64,000 nucleotides of DNA from Kuschelorhynchus macadamiae (Eukaryota > Arthropoda > Insecta > Coleoptera > Curculionidae): the NCBI GenBank assembly GCA_030620095.1, contig JAUTXW010004477.1, forward strand, positions 62,001 through 126,000, read 5' to 3'. Positions 1 to 9,821 of this stretch are shown here, piece by piece. How positions within the stretch are numbered: the first letter of the stretch is position 1; each line of letters begins with the position of its first letter. The notes beneath the pieces are model-generated. The model was not told where the DNA came from and did not search any database. It was given only the letters and a program-made list of their open reading frames with translations. A program made the translations under genes and the position numbers.

Positions 1-2
1 CT

Positions 3-825
3 TACTCAAAATTTAATAGAGGATATAGATATATATTAGTGGTAATCAACACTTTTTCTAAATTCGTTTGGGCACTACCTATTAAAACAAAAACTGGTAA
101 AGAGGTGGCTGCAGCAATGAAAAAAATTCTCAAAGACTTAAAAGAAGCCCCTAAACACCTGCAAAGCGTTCCAAAAAATATACAACAGATAAAGGAACAG
201 AATTTTATTCCAAAGATTTTCAGAAGCTAATGAAACAGTTTAAAATCAATCACTATAGTACTTTTTCTAATTTGAAAGCAAGTATCGTTGAGCGAGTGAA
301 CCGAACATTAAAGAATAAAATGTGGAAAAAGTTTATTGAAGACTAAATTATAAATGGTTAGATATATTGCCTGAAATTGTTAGTATGTACAATAATACAG
401 TACACTCTACAATTGGTAAAAAACCTAATGCTGTTAATAAGGGAAATGAAAAAAATATATTGAAATCATCATTTACTCATATGAAAACAGTTGATCCCGA
501 TTTAAAAAAATTTAAAGTTGGTGACTTTGTTCGTATAAGCAAACACAGAGAATTTTTTTCTAAAGGGTACACACCCAACTGGTCAAATGAAATTTTTAGA
601 ATAAAAAAGTTACAACTTACAAATCTTACAACCTATTTACTTGAAGATGAAAACAAATCAGAAATTCAAGGAGGCTTTTACGGAAAAGAATTACAAAAAG
701 TCAGACATTCAGACATATACTTAATGGAAAAAGTAATAAGAAGAAAAGGAAAAAAGGTGTTAGTTAAATGGTTGGGATTAGACAAAACACATAACTCATG
801 GATATTAAAAAAGGATATTTTGTAA
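3..825 (+). pseudogene. Polinton/Maverick retroviral-type integrase, 5'-incomplete, frameshifted
   Basis: Integrase that would insert the Polinton DNA into the host genome. The reading frame enters from the left edge, so the N-terminal zinc-binding part and the first catalytic Asp are not seen. Visible parts are an rve-fold strand (VVINTFSKFVWAL), a DKGTEF segment with the second acid near 188-200, and ASIVERVNR with the catalytic Glu near 283-309. The C-terminal part (367-825, 152 codons) has an integrase C-terminal region and ends in a chromodomain-like stretch (EKVIRRKGKKVLVKWLG, then NSW). The frame changes twice, near 180-185 and near 340-350, and the middle frame ends at TAA 344-346, so this copy is inactive as read. 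It is transcribed toward the other Polinton genes, all but one of which are on the minus strand. Family assignment is secure because an errantivirus integrase would not sit beside a protein-primed polymerase gene. Confidence 0.88.
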
Positions 826-869
826 AATATTCATCAATAAAACACATTTTTTTTTATATTACTATTGTT

Positions 870-1064
870 TTATTTTATAATCATATTTAACATATTATTT
901 AAAACAGGTTTTAAAATAATTTCACATAATTCAATTCGTTTTTTAAAATGTTGTTGGTCTACAAACTCTTGAGGCGACATACGAGATTTTCTATATGCAA
1001 ACGTCCATGCATGCATCGTATGAAGTTGATTTTTAGTTTCATCAAAACTTACTGATTTCTTCAT
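870..1064 (-). CDS. Small Polinton ORF, 64 aa, unknown function
   Basis: I do not recognise a domain. The predicted 64-residue protein is charged, starts MKKSVSFDETKNQ, has HTMHAWTFAYRKSR in its first half and a basic, probably helical segment around FKKRIELCEIILK. Its ATG lies inside the 3' end of the upstream reading frame (overlap 1042-1064, 23 nt), an arrangement common in compact viral genomes. It lies tail to tail with the integrase, about 45 bases away. It is probably a genuine Polinton gene because it is open and tightly packed between recognised genes, but it could be the last exon of the upstream gene, since GTAAGT occurs in the overlap (at the ATCA/GTAAGT junction). Confidence 0.5.
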   Translation of the reverse strand: MKKSVSFDETKNQLHTMHAWTFAYRKSRMSPQEFVDQQHFKKRIELCEIILKPVLNNMLNMIIK

Positions 1065-1695
1065 AATATTTTCTTTCTCTTAATTTTTGTTCGAGCTGGA
1101 TTGGATGCATTAGTAATAATTCCAGCATTGTACAAACATTCTCACTATTGGTGTTTTCACTTGGCGACAGAGTATCATATACTTTTTGAAGACAATTGAT
1201 TTCGGAAAACAGACTATTCTTAAAAATGTCGAAGTAACTGTTAAATTGCTGTTTTTGTAAAATATTTAGTCTGTATTCGATTAAAGGTATTTATTCCCAT
1301 AATCTGCACACAGTTTCATTTCTAAAACAGACGTAATCATCATCTTTTGTAATCCTCACTATTGGCATTTCACCAAATTTCTTAAAAAGAATGGACATAT
1401 TTTTCAAAAATATAGTTTCTTGAAAGGCGTTTGATGAGAAAAAGTAATTCGTTATAACACCCTGATATTTTAGTAGGTCTTTCCAATCATCTTTACTTAG
1501 AACAATAGATTGGTTCTTGTTTCCACCAAATTCAACACATGGCGTAAAATCACTTTCTAAACACAAACCAATATTCACAAACTTTGATTTGGATTTATTT
1601 AAAGGGTACTGTTTACAATTTACTATGGTTTGTTTTTCGATAGAATGTATAGATGTTTTAAACACATTGGACGTTACTCTCTGAGGGCTGAACAT
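1042..1695 (-). pseudogene. Polinton ORF of unknown function with an in-frame TAA
   Basis: The ORF starts at the ATG at 1693-1695 (MFSPQRVTSNVFK) and runs 134 codons to TAA at 1291-1293. The same frame then stays open for a further 82 codons to TGA at 1042-1044, and this second part (including QKQQFNSYFDIFKNSLF) looks protein-like, with charged helical stretches. The simplest reading is one gene of about 217 codons interrupted by a single nonsense change; a naturally shorter 134-aa protein cannot be excluded. No domain recognised. The first part contains FVNIGLCLESDFTPCVEF and SIVLSKDDWKDLLKYQG. It lies between the membrane-protein gene at 1853-2236 and the small ORF at 870-1064, all transcribed leftward. 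Confidence 0.5.
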
Positions 1696-1763
1696 TATTA
1701 GACCGTAGAATATAGAAACTAACTAAATAATGATTTGCAGCTCATTTTTATAGTCTACTGTCC

Positions 1764-1781
1764 CCTCCACTTAAATGGAGG
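1764..1781. other. Short perfect hairpin between Polinton genes
   Basis: CCTCCA and TGGAGG are separated by CTTAAA, inside a GC-rich patch (1760-1800) of otherwise AT-rich DNA. It lies just upstream of the leftward gene that starts at 1695 and downstream of the leftward gene ending at 1853, so a role in promoter or 3' end is possible but unproven. Confidence 0.35.
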
Positions 1782-1852
1782 AGGGAGATTACTTAACGTT
1801 GGAGGAGATAAAAAATTAAACTACAAAAAAATCAAATACTAAAACTTTTAAT

Positions 1853-2236
1853 TCAGGTTTTCAAATACATTACAAAAGCAATGTAAGATGAAATAATTGA
1901 TATTAAAGTCAGAAACAATAATATTATATAAAAATATACATAATTACAATTATGTTTTTTATGAACAAATTCTATCCATTCTGAATAAATGACAGGCTTT
2001 TTATAAAAGAAATATTTAATCATATAATTATTAACACTTAAATCATTTTCTGAAATACTATAAGTAAACAAATGTGAGTTTCCATCTATGTAAATCATTC
2101 TCATTTGCTTATAACAATCAGTTTCAATTTTATTCTTATTGATGCACACGTCGGCTCTAATTGTGTTAGGAATATGATTAACATATAGTATTCTGCCAAC
2201 AAGGGAGACTAACACGACTAATGAAGTAGTAGTCAT
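1853..2236 (-). CDS. Polinton predicted membrane protein, 127 aa
   Basis: The ORF starts at ATG 2234-2236. The N-terminus (TTTSLVVLVSLVGRILYV) is hydrophobic and could be a signal peptide or anchor. The C-terminal third has a long hydrophobic segment (YFYIILLFLTLISIISSYIA, about residues 99-120) followed by a short tail ending in KT. The central part has several Cys and Tyr residues and may be an external domain. I do not recognise the family. It lies immediately downstream of the polymerase gene (57 bases from its stop codon) on the same strand. A small virion or envelope-like membrane protein is only a guess. The frame is intact. Confidence 0.55.
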   Translation of the reverse strand: MTTTSLVVLVSLVGRILYVNHIPNTIRADVCINKNKIETDCYKQMRMIYIDGNSHLFTYSISENDLSVNNYMIKYFFYKKPVIYSEWIEFVHKKHNCNYVYFYIILLFLTLISIISSYIAFVMYLKT

Positions 2237-5200
2237 TGTTCTAAAACAACTAAATAATACTGTTTGTTACAACATTTTATATATTCACACAAATTAGTGA
2301 AACAGATCATCAATGAAACAAATTTTATAAAACTTGACAACTTTAACTTTGGGTTCTTGTTCAGATTGTAAAATAGATAAATTTTTAATCATTAATTCTA
2401 TATTGACAATATCTTTGTGACCCCATGCTAAAGTTTTTGTGGTATTTGAAAGACGATATCTTTTATCGTCATGACTTGTCAAGGCTAGTTTGTTAATCAA
2501 ATTCGTATAAATATTGTGTAGATATGACTTAAAAACATACATTGTGCAGTATACTTTTTGACCTTTTTCCACAACATCTTTATAATCTGATAAGTTTAAT
2601 TGTTTTTGTACGGCCGATTTACGAATACCTTTTGCCTTTTTATCTAAACTATCTTTGGTTTTTACACAGTATGCCTTAGCACCGGTACCAAAAAAACTTT
2701 CTAAAGGTACACCTTTATATTCATCCTTAAATTTACCAACCACTGATGTGGATATCGGCATATTATGAATATTTGGTTCAGGATAGTTAGAGGTGTCAAA
2801 TTGATCCAGATTTTGCTTCATATCTTCATAAAAATTTTCCGTTTCAATTTCTAGTATTAAAGAATCAGTATCAGTGTACAATAAACTTACATTATCTCCA
2901 TATTTTAATTTTAAATATCCGTAATAAAAATCATACATTACAGTTTTTGCAATATCCAATATACTCATTCCAACATAAATGGGCTTATTATATTCGATAC
3001 ATATCTTTTGAAGTTGAATAGCTACTAGATTTTCTGAAAAAATTTTTAAATCTTTAAATTGAGGCTTTGCAATTAATTTCTCAGCACTTAATTTGTTTCG
3101 CTCTCTCTCCCATTGAGTTACTAGCTTAATATCTACTCGGTTATCGACATTCTCCATAGTTTTACCAAAAATACTGTTATTTGCCAATTTGTACGAATTT
3201 TTTGCAAATTTATTTTTTGAAGCATTTCGTAAATTAGTATTTAAATCAATATATTTAGCTAACCATGGCGATTGTATAAATTTAATTCCCCTGTGTATTT
3301 TGAGAAGTTTAAGTCCAAATTTTAAGCTTTGCTTCAAAGCACGATAATGAAGAACATAATTGTACTAATTGTTTAAATTGGGAATTAGTTTAGAAAACTT
3401 GGAAATTGGTGGCTTAAATTGTTCGGGACAGAGCGGAAAGTCGTTATGGCTTTCATGTAAATTCTGAGGATATTCTAAGTCAACTTCAAATACATAACCC
3501 GTAGATGATGTATCTGAAATATTTAAAATATTAAGTTCATTAATTTCGTCCTCAGATAGCCAAACAAAGTTTTTTTCTGGCAAATACTGTTTCATTGCAA
3601 AACCATACAAATTTGTTGCATCTAAATAGGCAATATATTTTGTTGGATACTTAGGATTGAAATTATCAAGAAAAGGATTATTTGCCTCCGATTTTTGAGA
3701 TGAACAAGTACTAACTCCCCCGCGAACCCCTTTTTTGAAGAAATGACTCATATCTGGATCAGTCAATAATTCCAATTCTACATTTGTAAATTTCATCATA
3801 GCATCCCAACACATTGAAGAGCTTGTTACATAGTTCACGGGATCTAATTTATAAGTTTTATAACAAGTATTTCTATAATTTTCAAAAACATCGGCTAAAA
3901 GGAGAACGTCAGATTTCAAATATATATCTGAATATTCACCTATCGTGGAGCAATTGAATACATTCCATACCTCTTTAGCTCTAATGTAATCTTCATTACT
4001 AATATTTTCATCAATTAAGTCATTATAAAATTTATCAATATCGGGCAAAGATTTATCATCCAACTTTTCGTAAGAGTCAATATATGAATAAGGAAAAACT
4101 CCTTTTTGCCTAACATATTTAAATTGCTCTGCGTCTGAAAAATGTTTCTTAACTTCAAGACATTGAGAATTATCTAAAATATTAGATAGTGATTCAAGAG
4201 ATTCTGGTAAAAACTGAAATGAGTCTATAAATCGTAAATCTAAGTAAACTATCTTTTTATTTTTAGAGTCATACGAGTTTACCATAATTTTTTTACTAAA
4301 AGAAATATATTTTACTTTGTTTTGAGCAATAACGCTAATTGATTCTTTATTGTTACATAATGACTTAATAAATAGATGAAAATCGTAATTCTTTAGATTA
4401 TGAAAAATTATTGGAATGTAAGTTGGAGGTATGAAATGTAAATTACAAATAGAATGAGCAGCGCCCCTATAGTTACCGCTAAAATGACAGTGGTCCTTAC
4501 ATTTTTTAAAATTTCCGTCTGAAAAAGGTTTTTCACATATATAACACTCAAATGCATTTTCAAATTCTTTTTGTTGCAAACTAGTTAACTTATTCATAGG
4601 CTTTTGATTTCTAAAATAATTGTTATAAAGATTTTTCACATCAAGTTCAATATATTCAATAAACTTTTCAGCACAATCAGTTCCACGATGAAGTTTTAAA
4701 GATGTGAGATTATTATCAAATGATAATTTAATGTAATAAGCGAACGAATATGGCACATGTTCAGCAGTTTCAACTGTATAGGAAGTTGTAGGATCAAGCT
4801 TTTCGTTTTCAACGTTTTTTAAATAGCACTCGAAATCAGCATAAATTACAAAAGGTGCTTTATACTGCTTTTGAATATTTTGAAACTTTAAAATGTTTTC
4901 TGGAATTTGATTTCCAAACTTATCTAAAATAAGTTCATCTGAAGGATATTCAATACGAACAGATGTGCAATCATATTCTAAGTGTCTTTGTAATTTTGCG
5001 TAGGTACCAAAATATTGTAAACATCCTTCACACAAATTTTTTCTACATTTCTTTTTTGACAGTTGTTTAAAAAGTAATTTAGATAAATCTTTTATCCAAC
5101 AATAATGACTATTACCATCATCAGAAGTATTTAAAAGTAGATTGATATGTAAATTCTTTTTATGTCTATTATAGTGTAATGGTCCTACAATCTCATTTAC

Positions 5201-5538
5201 ATATACTCCATTTCTAAAAAATTTCTCAACCCCATAGACATTTATGGATAAATTATTTTTGTTTTCAAAAGTACTTATCTGCTCTAATTTAACTGGAAAA
5301 TTAATACCTGTAAAATCAAAGACAGTTCTGAAGTCCGGGTACGAGGAAGTTTTCCTAGGGTCACCTGAAGGTTTACATATTGCTGATACAACGGCATATG
5401 CAAAACAGAAATCATCTTCATTCAAAATGTTTACCAAACTACCTCGGAACTCTGGAATTGGAATATAAGAGTAGCCACATAAAGGATTGTACTTGTTGAT
5501 GTTTACTTCTAAATGGAGAATTTGTTGTAAAATCCAAC

Positions 5539-5653
5539 CTGCAATTTAAAGAAGAGATAATTAGTATTTATTAAAAGAGACTGTTGTAAATTAAGATAAA
5601 TTGAAGCAATAGCGTTTGAAATTTAACATTTTTGCAAGTAATTATTAACTTAC
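5539..5653 (-). other. Intron 2 of the Polinton polymerase gene
   Basis: 115 bp with a GTAAGT donor (5648-5653) and a TTGCAG acceptor (ending 5539). Removing it joins ERDSG to WILQQILHLEVNINKYNP in frame (phase 1), the continuous sequence expected for Polinton polymerases at this position. The unspliced frame runs into a stop at the left edge of the exon 2 reading frame (5571). Confidence 0.8.
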
Positions 5654-6121
5654 CAGAATCTCGTTCGGGTAGTTCATCTGCTTTGGTTGTTAGAATTTTG
5701 AATAGTTCGTCATAGAGATTATTTAAATCAGTCGTCTCAGTCACGTTATGGAAGGCTGTGTTGAATGATTTAACGGATGTAGACTTCAAAACTGGCGAGT
5801 AGTAGATACCAAATAATTCTGCATTTATCTTAACGCATCTATATAATTGCTGTTGCTGGCGAATGAATGTTACGACTTTCTCGGAAATTTCTTGCTGAAA
5901 CTTTTTAAGGTTGACATGCATTTTGGGTGAGTAAACCTTGTATGCAGCAATTCGACTCTTAAAAGCACTTCTAATAAAGTCTATTCCACTTCCATATTTA
6001 ATAGTACTCTTGCTTTTGTGGACATTTGTTCTTAGATGAGAGTTCCAAGCATTAAAACTAATATCAGCTTTACAGTCTTCGCAATAGCGAGTTGCATTAT
6101 TCCTGAAGAATTTTGCATCAA

Positions 6122-6347
6122 CTGAAACAAAAAATAATTTTTTTTTAATTCACTATAATAATTTATATGCAATATAACATAATGAGCGGCGTAGCAAGAT
6201 GGGGGAGAGGACTGACCACCTGCCCTGCCCCTGGACGCTTAGTGAGTCAAGCAAAAAAGATCATTGAAATAGCACAAAACAAATTTTATTGTTTGTCTTA
6301 TATTTTAATTTATCCTAATTCTTAGTAAATAATGTAAATATACTTAC
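6122..6347 (-). other. Intron 1 of the Polinton polymerase gene
   Basis: 226 bp, donor GTAAGT (6342-6347), acceptor TTTCAG (ending 6122), phase 1. It contains a short GC-rich patch (about 6183-6240). Exon 1 is short (41 codons plus one base) and encodes a single zinc-finger-like unit. The intron call rests on splice consensus and frame agreement, not on transcript data. Confidence 0.7.
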
Positions 6348-6583
6348 TATCGATTAAATACTCATCCGGATTATGATTTGTGTCTCTTTTTAAACATGAT
6401 TCTTTAATGTGTCTTATGGCATTTCGTCTCTGTGTAAATTCTTTTAGACAAAGTGTGCAGAGAAGGGTCATTTTGAACTGGATATTTATAGGTTTAGTTT
6501 CTCTTTAAATAAGGAATTGTGAATTTAAATTTAAAAGTTTGCGCTTACGTGTTTTTTTTTATTTTTAAAACATTTATTTACCA

Positions 6584-7660
6584 CTAAGATTTACCACCAA
6601 AGCAAGGACTTTTCATAAAAATATTACCTAAATTTATAAGAAGCTCACCCTGTCTATGAATTATTTTTTTAACAGTTGAGCAAGTAAAATTACTCACATT
6701 TTTACATTCATTCAAATTGAAATAGTTGTTTACCATTGATTTGAACGTCGCACAACCACGTCTTTGATCTGTTTTTGATAAATTTTGCTTTGGTTTTGAA
6801 TCTAAAAATTTGTTTAATTCACTTCTGTAGGGAGTTTTTAATGAATTACTGAGTTGGGTTGTAACAACGGCCCCTGATTTTTCGATATCATCGGTTTTGA
6901 TTTTTTTCATTACATTTGTTTCGTAGTCAGAAGATTCAGAAGCAGAACGTTTTCGTTTGTTCTGAACTTCTTTATATTCGGCAATTTCACACGAATTGAG
7001 GTGAGGGTTCGGTGGACTATGGTTGCAATTTTGAACAACATTGTACACCTTAACATCACCTACAATTTCGTTACAGGTTTGGTCGAACACCGCTATCGCT
7101 TTTGGTGGAAATGTAATTTAGGAGCTGGTTGGTATTCCTCCCTGATTATTTTAACCTCAATAACGGTCTCTGTTGAATCTTCTGACGACGAAACAGAATT
7201 CATTTTCACCCTGTTTCCCCTCAACTCCCTGGCTCGAATAAACATCATTGACCAACATTTCAAACTTTTGATTTTCTAAATTAATTTCCTCCTCATTAAC
7301 AGTGAAATATTTTGAGGAGGCCCCTCTAAGACTGTCTAATGATTCATTGACTGGATTAATATCTGAATTAAATTCCCCAAAGCTCGCTATTTCTTCAAAA
7401 TTTATTGTTGAAATCAGTTCAGGGTGAAATGCATTATTTTGATTATTAAAAATTGTAACTAAATTGTTTATAATTGTAGCGTCATCGATATCACCAATTT
7501 CTGATTGAGTATTATCCATGTTCTCATTAAAATATTTTTCTAACGCGTCCGGTTTTAATTGACACAAATGACAATCCATTAAATCATGGACTGGGCAAGC
7601 CTCTTCCAAATCAAGTAAGGTAAAATCAAATTCAAAATCAAAGTCAGTTAGAGAATTCAT
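6584..7660 (-). pseudogene. Polinton gene of unknown function, probably one gene with two frame changes
   Basis: Two open stretches on the same strand: 7157-7660, starting at a good ATG (MNSLTDFDFEFDFTLLDLEE, very acidic), and 6584 to about 7110, with no ATG at its head. Between them a third frame (about 7108-7203) reads an acidic Ser-rich piece (SVSSSEDSTETVIEVKI). The best explanation is one protein of about 350 residues broken by two single-base indels near 7200 and 7110. The N-terminal half is acidic with CPVHDLMDCHLC, a possible metal-binding cluster. The C-terminal half has a KRKRSASESSDYE-like basic patch (a possible nuclear localisation signal). Acidic plus basic regions would suit a regulatory or DNA-bound protein, but no family is recognised. 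It lies upstream of the polymerase gene, same strand, 112 bases from its ATG. Confidence 0.45.
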
Positions 7661-8226
7661 AGTGGTAGAAAATAAAAATTAAACCTGCAAAAATCACAAA
7701 ACGAAAGAAAGCTGTAAACTAGATCACACAATGTAGGATAAATTTTCAACACTCAAAACATAAAATTTAGGAGTAGGATAACTAGGGATTTGCAGTCTAA
7801 AAGGCACGAAAACACAATTACACAAAAGAATTCACCGCAGATACTTAGAAGCACGATAGGAACTGGCGTACAAGAAATACGACTTTCAACTGACGGTACA
7901 TGTAAACTCGAAAGCCGCTTAAAACCACTTCTTGTTATCACGCCCACTGGCAAGGTTGGTGGCTGGTACAGCGTGGTACCAAGGTCAACTGGTGTCAAAT
8001 ACCTCCCGACGTGAACTCGGCAACTATAAATTTTTTTTTTTTTTTTTTAATTTGCAACTCGACTTTTTTTTTTTTTTTTTTTTTTTGTTAGTGGTTCTTG
8101 GTTGGTAAGTGACAGGGTGGTAGTTAGGCGTGTTGGGACTGTCTCTTTTGTGCTTTATATTCTCGTGATTCTACTGCAATATTCAGTGTTTGTCATTTGA
8201 TTCAGTCTAGATTGTTTTGTATCAAA
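7661..8226. promoter_or_regulatory. Divergent intergenic region with poly-T tracts
   Basis: The region separates the leftward gene starting at 7660 from the rightward gene starting at 8227. It holds two long T runs (about 8031-8048 and 8065-8087) and, ahead of the rightward gene, a TATA-like TTTATATT near 8153 followed about 30 bases later by an arthropod-type initiator (TTCAGT near 8182). Short ORFs on both strands around 7750-8014 have no recognisable protein character. Confidence 0.4.
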
Positions 8227-8718
8227 ATGTCGTGTGTGCCAAACGAACTAACAACTTCAGTTGAAGTACAAATATCCGAAAAAATGTGGTGTATACTGGA
8301 GAAACCAACAACTTCAGTAGAAGTACCAATATCACCCAAAATGTGGTGTTCACAGGAGGAACCAGGAACATCTGCCGAAATACCAATGTCCCCCAAAAAG
8401 TGGTGTTTACCGGAGGTAATAGAAACAACTTCAGCCGGAGTATTCATGACTCCACATCGACAACAGCAGTTGATGTCACCAGAGCTTACACCAACAGAAA
8501 CATCACCCCCAGCATCAGCTCCATCAGAATGGTCAGAAACTGTGGATGAGGTCGTGCTAAGACTTCTGCACGATTTAGAACTTTTATTTGGTATAAAGGT
8601 AAGCAATGGACCTATTCAAATTGATATTGTGCCGTTAGTGTCAATCCCAATAAGTGCCAAGAGAAAACAACCCAAAAGGTTGTGCAAAAGACCGTTCAAT
8701 TATAAATATAATTTTTAG
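8227..8718 (+). CDS. Repeat-containing protein of the Polinton region, 163 aa, unknown function
   Basis: The start chosen is ATG 8227-8229 (MSCVPNELT), because the in-frame codons upstream include no ATG. The N-terminal half is made of about 3.5 imperfect repeats of 20-24 residues with the pattern TTSVEVPISPKMWC followed by an acidic/Pro linker (units near residues 9, 30, 51 and 74). It is followed by a Ser/Thr/Pro-rich stretch, a predicted helix (TVDEVVLRLLHDLELLFG) and a strongly basic tail (SAKRKQPKRLCKRP). The Cys in three repeats (MWC, MWC, KWC) is conserved. I do not recognise the family. The basic tail suggests nuclear location or nucleic-acid binding. It is the only rightward gene here besides the integrase. 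A poly(A) signal AATAAA lies about 120 bases after the stop. Confidence 0.55.
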   Translation: MSCVPNELTTSVEVQISEKMWCILEKPTTSVEVPISPKMWCSQEEPGTSAEIPMSPKKWCLPEVIETTSAGVFMTPHRQQQLMSPELTPTETSPPASAPSEWSETVDEVVLRLLHDLELLFGIKVSNGPIQIDIVPLVSIPISAKRKQPKRLCKRPFNYKYNF

Positions 8719-9095
8719 TTTTAGGAGTAGAAGACTATTATAATTTATAGTGTTAAATGTAAATGACCATTATAATACAATACAAAGTGCAAAAGGTAAT
8801 TTTAAATATATTTTTTAGTAATATTAATTCGATGTATAATAAATATTCTTAAATTTTATTTTGTTTCTTGTTTTGCGTCCGCATTTAATTGGTAATAAAA
8901 CGTACTAAGGAGCATCAAATATGGAAGTGTGTGGGGCTAAAAAAAAAAATTATGTATGATAATAATATTCTATATTATGTGTTTAAACAAAAATTAATTA
9001 TATTTTCTTATATTTTATTAATGATTAAATTGTCTTGTGATAAATCTACTTCTATTTTTTTTTTCATTTAACAAGTTTTATAACAATTTTTATAA
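8719..9095. other. AT-rich intergenic stretch with a short tandem repeat
   Basis: No gene seen. It has an AATAAA for the rightward gene near 8839 and a two-unit tandem repeat of about 19 bp (TATAATCATATAATATTTT) that begins near 9090 and overlaps the end of the next gene. Confidence 0.5.
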
Positions 9096-9437
9096 TCATA
9101 TAATATTTTTATAATCATATAATATTTTTACATTAGCCAAGGCACAATGCCAAGGACATAAATTTTTATGAAAATAACATTCTGGAATTTTCTTAAATTT
9201 GCGTAGTTTGGGTTCCTCGTTGACTGGAATGCTTATGATAAGCTCTGGGGTGAAAATTTTTCTTAAAAAGTTTGTCTTTGTAATGCCTTTGACATAGATC
9301 TTCGGATTACTATATGTCTTTACAATATTCTTGAGTATTTCTTCTATTTCATTTAATTCTATATATCTAACGTCCCATTCCAACCCATGATATTCTTCAG
9401 ACAAATCAACTATTTCTTGATCCTTGGCAGATAACAT
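9096..9437 (-). CDS. Unknown ORF of the Polinton region, 113 aa
   Basis: Starts at ATG 9435-9437 (MLSAKDQEIVDLSEEYHGLE). The predicted protein has an acidic N-terminal third, a KIYVKGITKTNF central part, and a C-terminal Cys/His cluster (CYFHKNLCPWHCALANVK) that could bind zinc. The C-terminal end overlaps the short tandem repeat. No family recognised. It lies on the same strand as the next unknown gene to the right (9822-10412), about 385 bases away, and both have Cys/His-rich C-termini. Whether they belong to the Polinton or to a neighbouring element is not certain. Confidence 0.45.
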   Translation of the reverse strand: MLSAKDQEIVDLSEEYHGLEWDVRYIELNEIEEILKNIVKTYSNPKIYVKGITKTNFLRKIFTPELIISIPVNEEPKLRKFKKIPECYFHKNLCPWHCALANVKILYDYKNII

Positions 9438-9821
9438 GGTTCTTTTAAATGGTGACTTAAAAAGAAAATTAGATCAGCGTACACCATCGTAGATAGCAAG
9501 CTCCTTTGAGACCAAGTCAAAATAGACAATTATAATCTTGAATGTCCTCGAATAGTTCTGAATAGCACTCGACCATGATTAATCTCCTACTATTAATTGT
9601 AAAGGTTATTCTGCAATTTTATTTTTAAAATAACTTTTGTCCACTAAATGGTTTCTAATGTTTTTTTATACTTCTCTGCATATTCTACTGCTTTTTAATA
9701 GTGCGTAGAAAAAAAACTCCTAGGTAATTTTTTGTTACTGCATATATTTACAAGTCCTCCACCATAATCCCATCATTCTATCCTTTTCAAAATGTATTGT
9801 ATCTTTTTTTTTTGCTTAACT

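Larger units (their letters stand above)
2294..6471 (-). pseudogene. polB: Polinton protein-primed family B DNA polymerase, three exons, one in-frame stop
   Basis: Replicative DNA polymerase (DNA_pol_B_2 type) of the Polinton. As read, exon 1 is 6348-6471 (start ATG 6469-6471, first C2H2-like finger CTLCLKEF), exon 2 is 5654-6121 (second finger CEDCKADISFNAWNSHLR) and exon 3 is 2294-5538. Both introns have GTAAGT donors and AG acceptors and keep the frame; the total is 1279 codons including the stop, close to the family's usual length. Exon 3 shows another finger (CEGCLQYF, HLEYDC), Exo I YADFECYL, the DHCHFSGNYRGAAHSICN zinc/HNH-like insert, Exo II HNLKNYDFHLF, motif A YLDATNLYGFAMKQ, motif B NNSIFGKTMENV and motif C YTDTDSL. 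The only break seen is TAG at 3365-3367, between motifs A and B, which splits exon 3 into two open stretches. All catalytic motifs are present, so decay is recent. Confidence 0.93.

Noticed and set aside
5244..5468. Plus-strand ORF opposite the start of polymerase exon 3
   Set aside because: Fully antisense to conserved polymerase sequence.
8202..8606. Minus-strand ORFs antisense to the repeat protein gene
   Set aside because: Open only because the sense strand repeats are regular; composition (Ser/Thr/Val/Ile) mirrors the sense codons and no start context or family supports them.
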